Counted from the first letter of the stretch, positions 1-9,154 are shown. The stretch is 60,406 nt of DNA from Cupriavidus phytohabitans (GCF_000426345.1 NZ_AUFE01000043.1:1-60406); one strand, 5' to 3'. Translations and numbers: made by a program. Notes: generated by a model from the sequence alone, not told the origin.

Positions 1-202
1 CGCGCTCCGGGAGGTAGCCATTGCGAACCACGGCACGCTGCCCGCTCAACGTCTTGACGTTACTGAACTGCTCAAGCAGCTCTGCCAGCTCCACTTCAAT
101 CGCCTCCTGGATGACCCGTCGGGCCCCGCGCCTGATCAGCTCCTCGAGCCCAAGCCCGATTTCCGATAGACCGACTGCTTCTTTCCCTTTATCCTTGCTC
201 AT
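1..202 (-). CDS. IS256-family (mutator-type) transposase, N-terminal part
   Basis: The ATG at 202 follows a GAAAGG ribosome site. About 67 residues are readable before the window ends. They include a hydrophobic/charged helix (EELIRRGARRVIQEAIEVE) and the stretch VVRNGYLPER, a conserved N-terminal signature of IS256-family transposases. These enzymes use a DDE catalytic triad, which lies outside the window. The gene points away from pobA and is partial only because the window stops, so intactness cannot be judged. Confidence 0.75.
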   Translation of the reverse strand, partial: MSKDKGKEAVGLSEIGLGLEELIRRGARRVIQEAIEVELAELLEQFSNVKTLSGQRAVVRNGYLPER

Positions 203-333
203 GGTGGACCTTTCTTGTGCTGGTTTCCGATCTCGACAATCAGATTCTCAGCGGAAAGCTCCACCGCCCTCTACTCCGCGCCTCAAATTCCCCGCCTGTA
301 CACCAGTTTCGACTTTAGCTCCCCACGGTCCCC
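1..333 (-). mobile_element. IS256-family insertion sequence, one end only
   Basis: The left edge of the window carries the 5' part of a transposase gene plus its leader, and the element continues outside the window. The inner boundary is placed near 333 because pobA homology stops after the Gly-Cys-Asp-Gly-Thr-His-Gly stretch and the following sequence is unrelated. An inverted repeat, CCACGGT-CCCC-ACCGTGG (323-340), straddles the junction; it may be part of the IS end or the target site. The distal end is not visible, so terminal repeats and target duplication cannot be checked. Confidence 0.7.
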
Positions 334-825
334 ACCGTGGGTACCATCACAGCCTACGATGTAGTCGCAATGAATTTCTTCTACGGCTCCCTGGCTATTC
401 GCGTACTTTAGCCGCGGCGCGGTTGTGTCGAGGTCGTGGAGTGTGACGTTCTTTACCTCGAAGCGAATGTCGCCGCCCAACCGCAGACGGAGCGCCACAA
501 GATCCTTGATGACTTCATGCTGCGGATACAGGTACACCGACTTTCCGCCAGTCAGCTCGGGGAAATCGATGCGCCGCGTCCGACCGTCGAAGCGCAAATG
601 GATGCCGTCGTGTCGGAAGCCCTCGCGCTTCAGGCGCTCCCCAGCGCCAATGCGCTCCATGAGATCGACGGTGCCATGTTCGAGAATGCCAGCCCGAATC
701 GTGGCTTCAATTGCGTCCCGGCTTCTGGATTCAAGGACGACGGACTCAATACCTGCAAGATGCAAAAGCTGCGATAGCAGCAGGCCCGCAGGGCCCGCGC
801 CAATGATGCCTACCTGGGTGCGCAC
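283..825 (-). pseudogene. pobA: 4-hydroxybenzoate 3-monooxygenase (PobA), truncated by IS
   Basis: PobA is an FAD monooxygenase that hydroxylates 4-hydroxybenzoate to protocatechuate; intact proteins are about 390 aa. Here the first ~164 residues are recognisable: the FAD-binding GAGPAG near residue 10, RAGILEHG near 43-50, and the second FAD motif CDYIVGCDG around 153-161. Then 16 unrelated residues lead to a stop inside the insertion sequence, so the substrate-binding and C-terminal FAD regions are missing. The start is GTG at 825 with a GGAG site; an in-frame stop lies just upstream. It is divergent from an AraC regulator of PobR type. Function is almost certainly lost unless another copy exists. 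Confidence 0.85.
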
Positions 826-987
826 AGATGTCTCCGGCTGTATTAATAATGGCGGCTTGCGTATCGATCGCGCGGCAGATGCGGATGACCTGCATTCGAT
901 GCGAATCTGAGGGGGACGCAGCCTCTTGTGTGTTGATGAATTCTTGCACCCGAGAGCATCAACTGGAATGTACGATCAAGACGAAAA

Positions 988-1234
988 CTTGTACTTTTCG
1001 TGGCCATACCTACGACCTGGAAATGGCTTGCCGAGCTAGGCGTCCACATGAGGTCTGTCGCTCTCTCGGGACCCAAGGCTTCTCCGAAAATTTCTGAACG
1101 GCAAGCCCAAAGCGCCTTCGCACCCACCTTATGGCGCACTTTCCTGGCCAGATATCGACGGCGTATGCAGGAAGACAGTCACGTTTGTCAGGACGTTCGA
1201 CTTGCACATTCGACCCAATCACTTGCACTTTTCG
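988..1234 (+). promoter_or_regulatory. Repeated CTTG(C/T)AC element, candidate PobR operator
   Basis: The 486-bp gap between pobA and the AraC gene contains three related sites: CTTGTACTTTTCG (988-1000), CTTGCACATTCG (1201-1212) and CTTGCACTTTTCG (1222-1234). The last two are direct repeats spaced exactly 21 bp, two helical turns, as expected for the two half-sites of an AraC-family activator. I see no gene in the rest of this gap. Confidence 0.45.
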
Positions 1235-1311
1235 AACATCCCAGTACTGGCTTGCCTCGATAGGAGTTATCGTCGGGAAACCGCCGCCAAGATCGGAAAC
1301 GGAGGAGGAAC

Positions 1312-2202
1312 ATGAAAAGCACGCGCGTCCCCATTTACATGCTCTACGGCGAACAGGATGTCTGGCCCATGCCGGATATGATGCATTGCGAGTCTATTGA
1401 GGCACGAAGCCGCCTTCACGACTGGCACATCAAGCCGCACCAACACGCTGGTCTGCTGCAGGTTCTCTATCTGCAGCGGGGAATCGCGCAACTCCACTTG
1501 GATGGAGAGGAGAGCGATATGGAAAGCGGAAGAATGCTCCTCGTTCCGCAAAATTTCGTCCATGGCTTCAAGTTCAGTCCTGACGCGCTTGGTTACGTCG
1601 TGACCGTCGCCTATCCGTTCGTCGTCAGACTGGCACAGACAATGGAGGGCGGACCAGGCTGGTTCTCACACCCGGTCCTACACACCGTCGGAAGCGACGA
1701 GGACAGCACTTGCCTTATCTCTGCGTTTTCTGCCTTCGTTCGCGAGTATCGAGGTAGCGCACCACACCGGCACTTACTGGTGGAGTCATTGCTCTCCACA
1801 GTTATCGTGATGTTGGCAAGGAAAATTCAGCAGTGTCGACCGCAAGGTGCGCGCGGAGTCAAGGATAACCCGCTCTATCTACGCTTCACCGACTTGCTGG
1901 ACCAGTGGTGGGATAAGCACTGCTCGTTGGACAACTATGCCAAGGAGCTTGGCATTACTACTGCGCATCTCAACCTTTTGTGCCGCCGCATTGCGCAGAA
2001 GTCGGCCCTGGACCTGGTTCACGAACGCTTACTCCTCGAGGCCAAGCGGAGCCTGGCGTACACGTCGATGTCTATCAGCGAGCTCTCATACGCCATCGGC
2101 TTCTCAGATCCCGCCTACTTCACCAGGTTCTTTAAACGTGAAGCAGGCGAATCTCCTCGGGATTTCCGTCGGCGCATCGAGCAGCTTAGTGGTGAAGAAT
2201 AG
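1312..2202 (+). CDS. pobR: AraC-family activator of pobA (PobR-like)
   Basis: The 296-aa protein has an N-terminal cupin-type effector domain and a C-terminal pair of helix-turn-helix motifs (about 205-290), including the second-HTH stretch ISELSYAIGFSDPAYFTRFFK. The N-terminus (VPIYMLYGE, HCESIEARSRLHDW, KPHQHAGLLQVLYLQRG) resembles AraC-type PobR proteins that bind 4-hydroxybenzoate and activate pobA. It is divergent from the interrupted pobA, which supports the assignment. The start follows a GGAGGA site. The gene itself looks intact, so it is a regulator whose adjacent target has been destroyed. Confidence 0.75.
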   Translation: MKSTRVPIYMLYGEQDVWPMPDMMHCESIEARSRLHDWHIKPHQHAGLLQVLYLQRGIAQLHLDGEESDMESGRMLLVPQNFVHGFKFSPDALGYVVTVAYPFVVRLAQTMEGGPGWFSHPVLHTVGSDEDSTCLISAFSAFVREYRGSAPHRHLLVESLLSTVIVMLARKIQQCRPQGARGVKDNPLYLRFTDLLDQWWDKHCSLDNYAKELGITTAHLNLLCRRIAQKSALDLVHERLLLEAKRSLAYTSMSISELSYAIGFSDPAYFTRFFKREAGESPRDFRRRIEQLSGEE

Positions 2203-2213
2203 CGAGCACAGGT

Positions 2214-2810
2214 TCAGTGGGTAACCGACACCACCTGCCCGGAAATGTCTTCCAGAATACATTTCTGGTAAACCTGTGCAACCACCGCTGCCCGAACTCC
2301 CTTGGCAGGGTCGCGTCCCATGGCTTCGAGCGTCTCCCACACCCATCCGGGGCTGACGACATTCACACGAATCTTGCCTTGCATTTCGAGCGCTGCAGCC
2401 CGGCCGAACGCCTCGATGCCGGCGTTCACGGTGCTCATGGCAGCACCACCGAGCATTGGATGCTGCGCGAGGGTACCGCTCGTGAGCGTTACCGACCCGC
2501 CCTGGGAGATGTAGGGAATCCCATACCGCACAAGGTTGACCTGCCCCATCAGCTTATTGGCGAGGCTGAATGAAAAATCATCGTCGGTCAGGGCGTCCAG
2601 TGGGGCAAATTTCGCGGTGCCTCCTACGCAGACCACGGCATCAACCGTGCCCAGTTTTTTGTACATCGCCAGAATCGATTCTTTGTCGGAAATGTCCACT
2701 GAGAGCGCCGAAGTGCTACGACTGGCCCCTATCACGTCGTGCTCTTCCGATAGCAAGGCCGTAATTTCTTTCCCAAGGAGCCCTGTGGCTCCTATGACCA
2801 GTACGCGCAT
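2214..2810 (-). CDS. Short-chain dehydrogenase/reductase (SDR)
   Basis: A 198-aa NAD(P)-binding protein. The N-terminus MRVLVIGATGLLGKEI gives the glycine-rich nucleotide-binding loop. GGTAKF near 80 is the structural NNAG-equivalent. The usual catalytic Ser is at TSGTLAQ. The classical YxxxK is replaced by a region reading MSTVNAGIEAFGRAAALE, so the catalytic Tyr is absent or shifted; this is common in the short bacterial SDR subgroup of about 200 aa. I chose the ATG at 2810 behind GGGGG because the glycine loop then sits at the terminus. It is convergent with pobR. The substrate is unknown. Confidence 0.7.
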   Translation of the reverse strand: MRVLVIGATGLLGKEITALLSEEHDVIGASRSTSALSVDISDKESILAMYKKLGTVDAVVCVGGTAKFAPLDALTDDDFSFSLANKLMGQVNLVRYGIPYISQGGSVTLTSGTLAQHPMLGGAAMSTVNAGIEAFGRAAALEMQGKIRVNVVSPGWVWETLEAMGRDPAKGVRAAVVAQVYQKCILEDISGQVVSVTH

Positions 2811-2876
2811 AAGTCCCCCTGATAACAGATGACGGGATGGCTTGGGATCGCCGGTGTTTCGCCCCGCGGGCAAGCT

Positions 2877-3305
2877 TCAGCCCTTGCCCAGGATCGCCAT
2901 TGCCTTGTTCGCATCGTCGAGCGAGTCCATCGACACGTACGCGACAAACTGTACCCCGATGACGGAGGCAGAGAATCCGCGCAAATTGATTCCGCCTTCC
3001 GCAAGCTGGCGGGTCAGCTCCGCCACGATGCCGGGCCGGTCCCCGCCCATGATCCGCACCGAGTGCAGGCTGTGCGTGACATTGAAGCCGACCTGGGCAG
3101 CTGCACGGATTTCCCTGTCGTTCTGCAGCGGTGTCACGAACACGACACCCTTGCCGGGGTCCTCAGGCGTGCGGCGCGCAATTGCGAATTGCAGGTCCGC
3201 GCCGGCATCGCGCAGGGTCTCCAGTACCTCGGCGAGGCCGCCGGGCCGGTCCGGTATGGTTGCCGCCCACACGTCCACGCGTTCCACAAGAAGGTCATTG
3301 GCCAT
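2877..3305 (-). CDS. Tandem ACT-domain protein
   Basis: A 142-aa cytoplasmic protein made of two ACT repeats: about residues 8-75 (ATIPDRPGGLAEVLETLRDAG) and about 80-140 (RIMGGDRPGIVAELTRQLAEGGINL). ACT domains bind small ligands, usually amino acids, and regulate partner enzymes. No catalytic domain is attached. It starts at ATG 3305 behind GAGGA and is divergent from the acyl-CoA ligase gene at 3510, so the 204-bp gap probably holds both promoters. Ligand and partner are unknown. Confidence 0.7.
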   Translation of the reverse strand: MANDLLVERVDVWAATIPDRPGGLAEVLETLRDAGADLQFAIARRTPEDPGKGVVFVTPLQNDREIRAAAQVGFNVTHSLHSVRIMGGDRPGIVAELTRQLAEGGINLRGFSASVIGVQFVAYVSMDSLDDANKAMAILGKG

Positions 3306-3509
3306 TGCTCATCCTCCACGCCCCCTATACGAATCTAGCGTATGGCGGCCGGCAGGCAAGCCCTGATCCCCGCGCAGGGCAGGCCGATTTCCTGGCAACT
3401 CCCCGTGCCCGGACTTAATATGGACTAGTCGTTATTTCAGGCAGCTATCGCAGGATAGTGGCACCGGCACTACCTGGATGGATGTCATGGGAAGTGAAGG
3501 GGAATTGTC

Positions 3510-5567
3510 ATGCCCGAAGGCAAATCGCCACGCCATGCTGCACGGCAGGAATCGGCCGATGTGTCCGAGGCCGAAATCGCGGTCCATTGGCCCGAGGAGG
3601 ACTATGTCCCTCCGCCCGGCCAGTTCATTGCGCAGGCCAACCTGACTGACGCGCGCATTTTCGAACGCTTTTCCCTCGATCATTTCCCTGAGTGCTTCAA
3701 GGAGTTCGCAGACCTGCTGGACTGGTACAAATACTGGGAAACGACGCTTGATACCAGCGCCCCGCCTTTCTGGCGCTGGTTTGTCGGCGGCAGGATCAAC
3801 GCCTGCCACAACTGCGTGGATCGCCACCTCGCTGCGTACAGGAACAAGACCGCGATTCATTTCGTGCCCGAGCCGGAGCATGAGGCGGTGCATCACCTCA
3901 CTTACCAGGAGCTCTTTGTTCGCGTCAATGAACTGGCCGCGCTGCTGCGCGAGTTCTGCGGCCTGAAGGCCGGCGACCGCGTCACGCTGCATATGCCCAT
4001 GGTGGCCGAACTGCCCATCACCATGCTTGCATGCGCGCGCATCGGCGTGATTCATTCACAGGTATTCAGCGGCTTCAGCGGCAAAGCCTGCGCCGATCGC
4101 ATCGCGGACTCCGAGAGCCGGCTGCTGATCACCATGGACGCCTATCACCGCGGCGGTGAATTGCTCGATCACAAGGAAAAGGCCGACATCGCCGTGGCAG
4201 AGGCCACCAGCGCCGGCCAGCAGGTCGAGAAGGTCCTGATCTGGCAGCGCTACGCGGGCAAGTATTCCAGTGCCGCCAAACTGGTGAAGGGGCGCGATGT
4301 CATTCTTAATGACGTGCTCGCCGGGTTCCGCGGCAGGCGTGTCGAGCCCGAGCCGATGCCGGCGGAGGCACCGCTGTTCCTGATGTACACGAGCGGCACC
4401 ACGGGCCGGCCCAAGGGCTGCCAGCATTCCACCGGCGGCTACCTGTCCTATGTGGCATGGACCTCGAAGTACATCCAGGATATCCACCCCGAGGACGTCT
4501 ACTGGTGCATGGCCGATATTGGCTGGATCACGGGGCATTCCTACATCGTCTATGGCCCGCTCGCCCTCGCCGCCTCGTCTGTCGTCTACGAGGGCGTGCC
4601 GACCTGGCCCGACGCCGGCCGACCCTGGCGTATTGCGGAAAGCCTGGGCGTCAATATCTTCCACACCTCGCCCACCGCAATCCGCGCGCTGCGGCGCAAC
4701 GGGCCCGACGAGCCGGCGAAGTACAACTACCATTTCAAGCACATGACCACGGTGGGCGAGCCGATCGAGCCCGAAGTCTGGAAGTGGTACCACCGTGCGG
4801 TCGGCAAGGGCGAGGCGGCCATCGTGGACACCTGGTGGCAAACCGAGAATGGCGGCTTCCTCTGCAGCACGCTGCCGGGCATCCACCCGATGAAGCCCGG
4901 CAGCACGGGCCCGGGGATCCCGGGCATTCATCCGGTGATCTTTGACGAGGAAGGCAAGGAAGTCCCGGCCGGCTCCGGCAAGGCGGGCAATATCTGCATC
5001 CGCAATCCCTGGCCGGGTATATTCCAGACCGTCTGGAAGGATCCGGACCGCTACGTACGCCAGTACTATGCGCGCTACTGCAAGAATCCCGACAGCAAGG
5101 ACTGGCGCGACTGGCCCTACATGGCGGGCGATGGCGCAATGCAGGCGGCGGACGGCTACTTTCGGATCCTGGGCCGCATCGACGACGTGATCAACGTCTC
5201 CGGCCATCGCCTCGGCACCAAGGAGATCGAATCGGCCGCCCTGCTGGTGCCCGACGTCGCCGAGGCGGCGGTGGTGCCGGTGGCCGACGAGGTCAAGGGC
5301 AAGGTGCCTGATCTCTATGTGTCGCTCAAGCCGGGACTGTCGCCTTCCACCAAGATAGCAAACAAGGTCTCGGCCTCGGTGGTGTCCCAGATCGGTGACA
5401 TTGCGCGTCCGCATCGGGTAGTGATTGTTCCCGACATGCCCAAGACACGCTCGGGCAAGATCATGCGCCGCATCCTGGCGGCGATCTCCAACCGGCAGGA
5501 GCCTGGCGACGTGTCCACGCTCGCCAATCCTGAGGTCGTCGAGAAGATCAGGGAGCTGGCGACATAG
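3510..5567 (+). CDS. Acetyl-CoA synthetase-like AMP-forming acyl-CoA ligase
   Basis: A 685-aa ANL-superfamily enzyme. It activates a short-chain acid (acetate or propionate, from family resemblance) to acyl-AMP and then acyl-CoA. Seen: an Acs-type N-terminal cap, the P-loop-like motif YTSGTTGRPKG around residue 293, the region WWQTENGG near 445, YMAGDGA near 540, and the A10 motif with catalytic Lys650 (KTRSGKIMRR). That lysine is the site acetylated in Acs homologues. It is slightly longer than Escherichia coli Acs (652 aa) because of a charged N-terminal extension. The start follows AAGGGG. The substrate is not provable from sequence. Confidence 0.8.
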   Translation: MPEGKSPRHAARQESADVSEAEIAVHWPEEDYVPPPGQFIAQANLTDARIFERFSLDHFPECFKEFADLLDWYKYWETTLDTSAPPFWRWFVGGRINACHNCVDRHLAAYRNKTAIHFVPEPEHEAVHHLTYQELFVRVNELAALLREFCGLKAGDRVTLHMPMVAELPITMLACARIGVIHSQVFSGFSGKACADRIADSESRLLITMDAYHRGGELLDHKEKADIAVAEATSAGQQVEKVLIWQRYAGKYSSAAKLVKGRDVILNDVLAGFRGRRVEPEPMPAEAPLFLMYTSGTTGRPKGCQHSTGGYLSYVAWTSKYIQDIHPEDVYWCMADIGWITGHSYIVYGPLALAASSVVYEGVPTWPDAGRPWRIAESLGVNIFHTSPTAIRALRRNGPDEPAKYNYHFKHMTTVGEPIEPEVWKWYHRAVGKGEAAIVDTWWQTENGGFLCSTLPGIHPMKPGSTGPGIPGIHPVIFDEEGKEVPAGSGKAGNICIRNPWPGIFQTVWKDPDRYVRQYYARYCKNPDSKDWRDWPYMAGDGAMQAADGYFRILGRIDDVINVSGHRLGTKEIESAALLVPDVAEAAVVPVADEVKGKVPDLYVSLKPGLSPSTKIANKVSASVVSQIGDIARPHRVVIVPDMPKTRSGKIMRRILAAISNRQEPGDVSTLANPEVVEKIRELAT

Positions 5568-5832
5568 GATGCCGTGGCGGTCAATGCCCGACGGGGTCAT
5601 TCGCGCGGCCGCCGTGCCGGCTCGCATGCGAAGCCTGATTCCACCCGGCTCCCGGCATCCAGACCTTTAGCGCGCTCGAGTTGGCTCGCGACCCAGGCAC
5701 ACCGGATCTCGGCCCCGAAAGCCACCCCCAGCATGAGCAAACACGGCGGCGTCGCGCGGCCCAGGCGCACCACCAGCGCCCGGGGCCGGCGGTCAAGTCA
5801 TGGTGCCGTTTAGCCCTTTGGATTCGCATGTG

Positions 5833-5861
5833 CATCATCTATGATGTGATTCATGTAATCA
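5833..5861 (+). promoter_or_regulatory. Twin palindromes upstream of RHH gene, candidate operator
   Basis: Two adjacent inverted repeats, CATCAT-CT-ATGATG (5833-5846) and TGATT-N5-AATCA (5847-5861), lie 25-53 bp before the first RHH gene in an AT-rich patch. RHH proteins commonly bind tandem short palindromes and repress their own promoter. The remainder of the 318-bp gap 5568-5885 shows no gene I can support. Confidence 0.5.
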
Positions 5862-5885
5862 TCGTATTGCCATCTTGAGGCTCCC

Positions 5886-6161
5886 ATGGAGCAAAAGACC
5901 GCTCGGCTTACGCTGCTCATCGATCCCAATAAGAAGGCTGCCTTCGAGCGCCTCTGTGCACAGCAGGATCTGACTGCCTCGCAGGTGATACGGCGTCTTA
6001 TCCGCGACTACCTGGCCCAGCATGGCGTCCAGTATGTTCCCAGCGGCGTGGACATGGACAAGGCGGAAGCCATCGGCAATGAGAGGTCACCGGTGGGGGC
6101 GCCGTCGCGGCGCGGTGCGGCATCTCCCGCCAAGCGCCGTGCTACCCGCCGCGGAGCCTGA
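5886..6161 (+). CDS. CopG-like ribbon-helix-helix regulator 1
   Basis: A 91-aa protein whose first ~50 residues form an RHH fold: a beta strand (TARLTLLIDP), then two helices (KKAAFERLCAQQ and TASQVIRRLIRDYLAQH). The C-terminal 40 residues are basic and probably disordered. It ends 3 bp before the hyfB-like gene and runs in the same direction, so it is very likely the first gene of that operon and a repressor or regulator of it. The product of the gene at 13490-13699 is a close paralogue (shared K-TARLT-LIDP). RHH antitoxins look similar, but no toxin gene is adjacent. Confidence 0.75.
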   Translation: MEQKTARLTLLIDPNKKAAFERLCAQQDLTASQVIRRLIRDYLAQHGVQYVPSGVDMDKAEAIGNERSPVGAPSRRGAASPAKRRATRRGA

Positions 6162-6164
6162 CCC

Positions 6165-8186
6165 ATGAGCAGCGTGCCCCCTCTCACGCAATGGCTCCAC
6201 CTCGACTGGATGCTGATTGTGGTCGGGGCGTGGCTGCTTGTCGGCGTGGCTGGGATCCTGGCATTGCATCGGCTTGCTCTGGTAGCCCACGTGCTATTCC
6301 CCATCGGGGGACTATTAGGGCTGGCGCTCTTTGGTCTGGCGCTCCACGCCGTGCTCGGTACGCCTGAGGCTGCCGTGCTGCCCATTGGCCTGCCCGCGCT
6401 GCCATTTCACGTCCGGCTCGACAGCCTGTCGGTCTACTTCCTGATGGTAATGGGCGGCGCGGCGGCCGGCATATCGACGTTTGCGGCCGGCTACTTCCGC
6501 AAGGGGGAAGGCACGCCGCCGGGCCTGCTTTGTCTTGAATACCACCTGTTCCTTGCCAGCATGGCGGGAGTGATCCTCGCTGATGACGCCTACTCGTTCA
6601 TGGTGATGTGGGAAACCATGGCACTGTCATCGTTTTTCCTGGTGACCGCCAACCATCGCATCGCCGAAGTGCGTGCAGCGGGCTATCTCTACATCACGAT
6701 GGCGCACATCGGCGCGATCGCGATCCTGCTGTGCTTTGGCGTGCTGCAGGCCAACACCGGCGACTATACGTTCGCCAACATGCGAGCCCAGGTACTGACG
6801 CCGTTCTGGTCCTCGGTCGGTTTCCTGCTCGCCTTGTTCGGTTTTGGCGCCAAGGCCGGCATCCTGCCTCTGCACGTCTGGCTGCCGGAGGCGCATCCGG
6901 CGGCGCCCTCGCCGGTGTCTGCAATGATGAGCGGTGTCATGCTCAACACCGCCGTCTATGGCCTGCTGCGGGTGTCCTTCGACCTGCTGCAGGTGCGCCT
7001 GTGGTGGTGGGGCGGATTGCTGCTGGCCATTGGATTGGCCACGGCGCTGTTCGGCGTGGTCTTTGCCGCGGTACAAACCGACATGAAGCGGCTTCTTGCT
7101 TATTCGTCGATCGAGAACATGGGCCTGCTCTTCGTTGCCATGGGCCTGGCCTTGCTGTTTTCGGCCTACGGTATGAAGCCAATGGCCGCCCTGGCCCTGA
7201 CGGCCGGGCTCTACCATGTTGCCAGCCATGCCTTCTTCAAGAGCCTGCTCTTTCTGGGAACCGGTAGCGTGCTACATGCCACCGAGCAGAGAAGCCTGGG
7301 CAAGCTGGGCGGGTTGATTCGCTATATGCCATGGGTGGGCTGGCTTACGCTGCTGGGCGTGCTGGCTAGCGCCGGGCTGCCGCCGCTCGGCGGTTTCGTC
7401 TCGGAGTGGCTGCTGCTGCAGAGTTTCCTGTTCACGCCTGGTCTCCCGGAACCGATATTGACCATGCTGATCCCGGTGGTCGCCGCGCTGATCGCGCTGG
7501 TGGCAGCACTGGCCGGCTACACCATGGTCAAGTTCTTCGGCGTGATCTTCCTCGGCCAGCCCCGTGAGCCCAAGCTGGCGCACGCGCACGACGCCGGCCG
7601 CTGGGAGCGCGCGGGCATGCTGTGGCTGGGGCTGGGCTGTATCGCGCTTGGCCTGCTGCCGACCCAATTCGTCCAGCTGATCGATCCGGTCACGCAGCAG
7701 CTGGTGGCGAGCGGATTCGGCGCCCGGGCTGCGGCCGGCGGCTGGCTGCTGGCGCCGAATGGCCTGGCCCAGGCCAGCTATGGGCCGGTCATTTTCCTGT
7801 CAGGCATTCTGGCCAGCTTTGCGCTCGCCTACCTGCTGGTGCGCCGCTTCTATCACGGCCGGCTGCGCCGCAGCCCGCCCTGGGCTTGCGGCTTCCCATG
7901 GGGCACTGCGCGCATGCAGGACACGGCCGAGGGTTTCGGCCAACCGATCCGCCAGATCTTTGAGCCGTTTTTCCGGATGCGCCGCGACCTGCCGACACCA
8001 TTCGATGAGCAGCCGCACTACCGGGTCACGGTGGCGGACCATTTCTGGCGCTGGATGTATGTCCCCGTGATCGATCTGGCGTCGTATCTGGCCCGGCTGA
8101 TCGGCCTGATGCAACAGGGACGCATCTCGGCGTACCTCCTGTACAGCTTCCTGACCCTGGCCGCCACGCTCCTGGCCGTGATGTGA
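6165..8186 (+). CDS. hyfB: Hydrogenase-4 subunit B-like antiporter subunit (HyfB/NuoL-like)
   Basis: A 673-aa polytopic membrane protein of the Mrp antiporter/NuoL family, expected to move protons or sodium. It shows the proton-antiporter core with MWETMALSSFFLV near residue 148, the channel segment FGFGAKAGILPLHVWLPEAHP (about 224-244) with the key Lys and two His, and PSPVSAMMSGVMLN after it. The last ~150 residues form a hydrophilic segment and a final helix, as in HyfB and HycC. It is the first structural gene of a tight operon, 10 bp before the HyfC-like gene. No electron cofactor is expected in this subunit. Confidence 0.85.
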   Translation: MSSVPPLTQWLHLDWMLIVVGAWLLVGVAGILALHRLALVAHVLFPIGGLLGLALFGLALHAVLGTPEAAVLPIGLPALPFHVRLDSLSVYFLMVMGGAAAGISTFAAGYFRKGEGTPPGLLCLEYHLFLASMAGVILADDAYSFMVMWETMALSSFFLVTANHRIAEVRAAGYLYITMAHIGAIAILLCFGVLQANTGDYTFANMRAQVLTPFWSSVGFLLALFGFGAKAGILPLHVWLPEAHPAAPSPVSAMMSGVMLNTAVYGLLRVSFDLLQVRLWWWGGLLLAIGLATALFGVVFAAVQTDMKRLLAYSSIENMGLLFVAMGLALLFSAYGMKPMAALALTAGLYHVASHAFFKSLLFLGTGSVLHATEQRSLGKLGGLIRYMPWVGWLTLLGVLASAGLPPLGGFVSEWLLLQSFLFTPGLPEPILTMLIPVVAALIALVAALAGYTMVKFFGVIFLGQPREPKLAHAHDAGRWERAGMLWLGLGCIALGLLPTQFVQLIDPVTQQLVASGFGARAAAGGWLLAPNGLAQASYGPVIFLSGILASFALAYLLVRRFYHGRLRRSPPWACGFPWGTARMQDTAEGFGQPIRQIFEPFFRMRRDLPTPFDEQPHYRVTVADHFWRWMYVPVIDLASYLARLIGLMQQGRISAYLLYSFLTLAATLLAVM

Positions 8187-8196
8187 TGAGGTTGAC

Positions 8197-9144
8197 ATGA
8201 ACCTGGCCGGTATCCTGTCACAGCTGCTGGAGATTGTGATCTCGATCGCGCTGGCGCCCCTACTGATCGGCTGGGTCAACCAGTGGCGGGCCTGGCTGCA
8301 GAACAAGTCGGCGCCCAGCCTCTGGCAACCGTATCGAATGTTGCACAAGCTGTTCAACAAGGAATCGGTGGTCGCAGATAACGCGTCGTCGCTGTTCCGT
8401 GCCACGCCCTATGTGGTGTTCGGCTGCATGGCGCTCGCCTGCTCTATCATCCCTACCGTTTCCACGGACCTGCCACTGGCACCGGCTGCCGACGCTATCG
8501 CCCTCGTCGGCCTGTTCGCGCTGGCGCGGGTCTTCATCTCGCTGGCGGCGATGGACGTCGGCACCGCCTTTGGAACGCTGGGCGCGCGGCGCGAGATGCT
8601 GATCGGCTTCCTGGCGGAACCGGCGCTGCTGATGGTGCTGTTCTCCGCCTCGCTGATCTCCAAGTCGACCTCGCTCACCACTATTGTCGAGACGATCGCT
8701 CACCGGGATCTGGCCATCTACCCGGGCCTGGCGTTTGCGGGCGTTGCGTTCACCATGGTATCTCTGGCCGAGAACGCCCGCATACCGGTGGACAATCCCG
8801 CCACTCACCTCGAGCTGACGATGATCCACGAGGCGCTGATTCTCGAATACTCGGGCCGGCATCTGGCGCTTCTTGAATGGGCGGCCAGCCTCAAGCTGTT
8901 CGCCTATTCCTGCATCGGCCTGGCGCTGTTCTTTCCCTGGGGCGTTGCCGAAGCGCACGCTCCCCTGGCCATGCTGCTGGCGCTGCCCGCGCTGCTGCTC
9001 AAGCTCATCGTGGGTGGGGTCCTGCTGGCGGTGCTGGAGACGGTGAGCGCCAAGATGCGCATCTTCCGTGTGCCGGAGTTCCTGGCCACCGCCTTTCTCC
9101 TGGCTGTGATCGGGATGCTGGTCCACTTGCTGCTGGCTCACTGA
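8197..9144 (+). CDS. hyfC: Hydrogenase-4 subunit C-like (HyfC/NuoH-like) membrane anchor
   Basis: A 315-aa membrane protein of the respiratory subunit 1 family (NuoH, HycD, HyfC), which docks the peripheral arm to the membrane. The cytosolic loop ENARIPVDNPATHLELTMIHE (about 191-210) is the conserved signature; in complex I the equivalent acidic loop forms part of the quinone chamber. About eight hydrophobic helices are visible. It is separated by 10 bp from both neighbours, so it is translated in the same operon. Acidic residues Asp198, Glu204 and Glu210 in the loop are retained. Confidence 0.85.
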   Translation: MNLAGILSQLLEIVISIALAPLLIGWVNQWRAWLQNKSAPSLWQPYRMLHKLFNKESVVADNASSLFRATPYVVFGCMALACSIIPTVSTDLPLAPAADAIALVGLFALARVFISLAAMDVGTAFGTLGARREMLIGFLAEPALLMVLFSASLISKSTSLTTIVETIAHRDLAIYPGLAFAGVAFTMVSLAENARIPVDNPATHLELTMIHEALILEYSGRHLALLEWAASLKLFAYSCIGLALFFPWGVAEAHAPLAMLLALPALLLKLIVGGVLLAVLETVSAKMRIFRVPEFLATAFLLAVIGMLVHLLLAH

Positions 9145-9154
9145 GAACACGGCA

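Noticed and set aside
3432..4055. Long minus-strand frames opposite the acyl-CoA ligase (also 4056-5627)
   Set aside because: High-GC shadow frames antisense to a clear enzyme; His/Arg/Asp-rich composition and no domain.
5886..6161. RHH gene as the antitoxin of a toxin-antitoxin pair
   Set aside because: No toxin-sized partner is adjacent; the next gene is hyfB 3 bp away.
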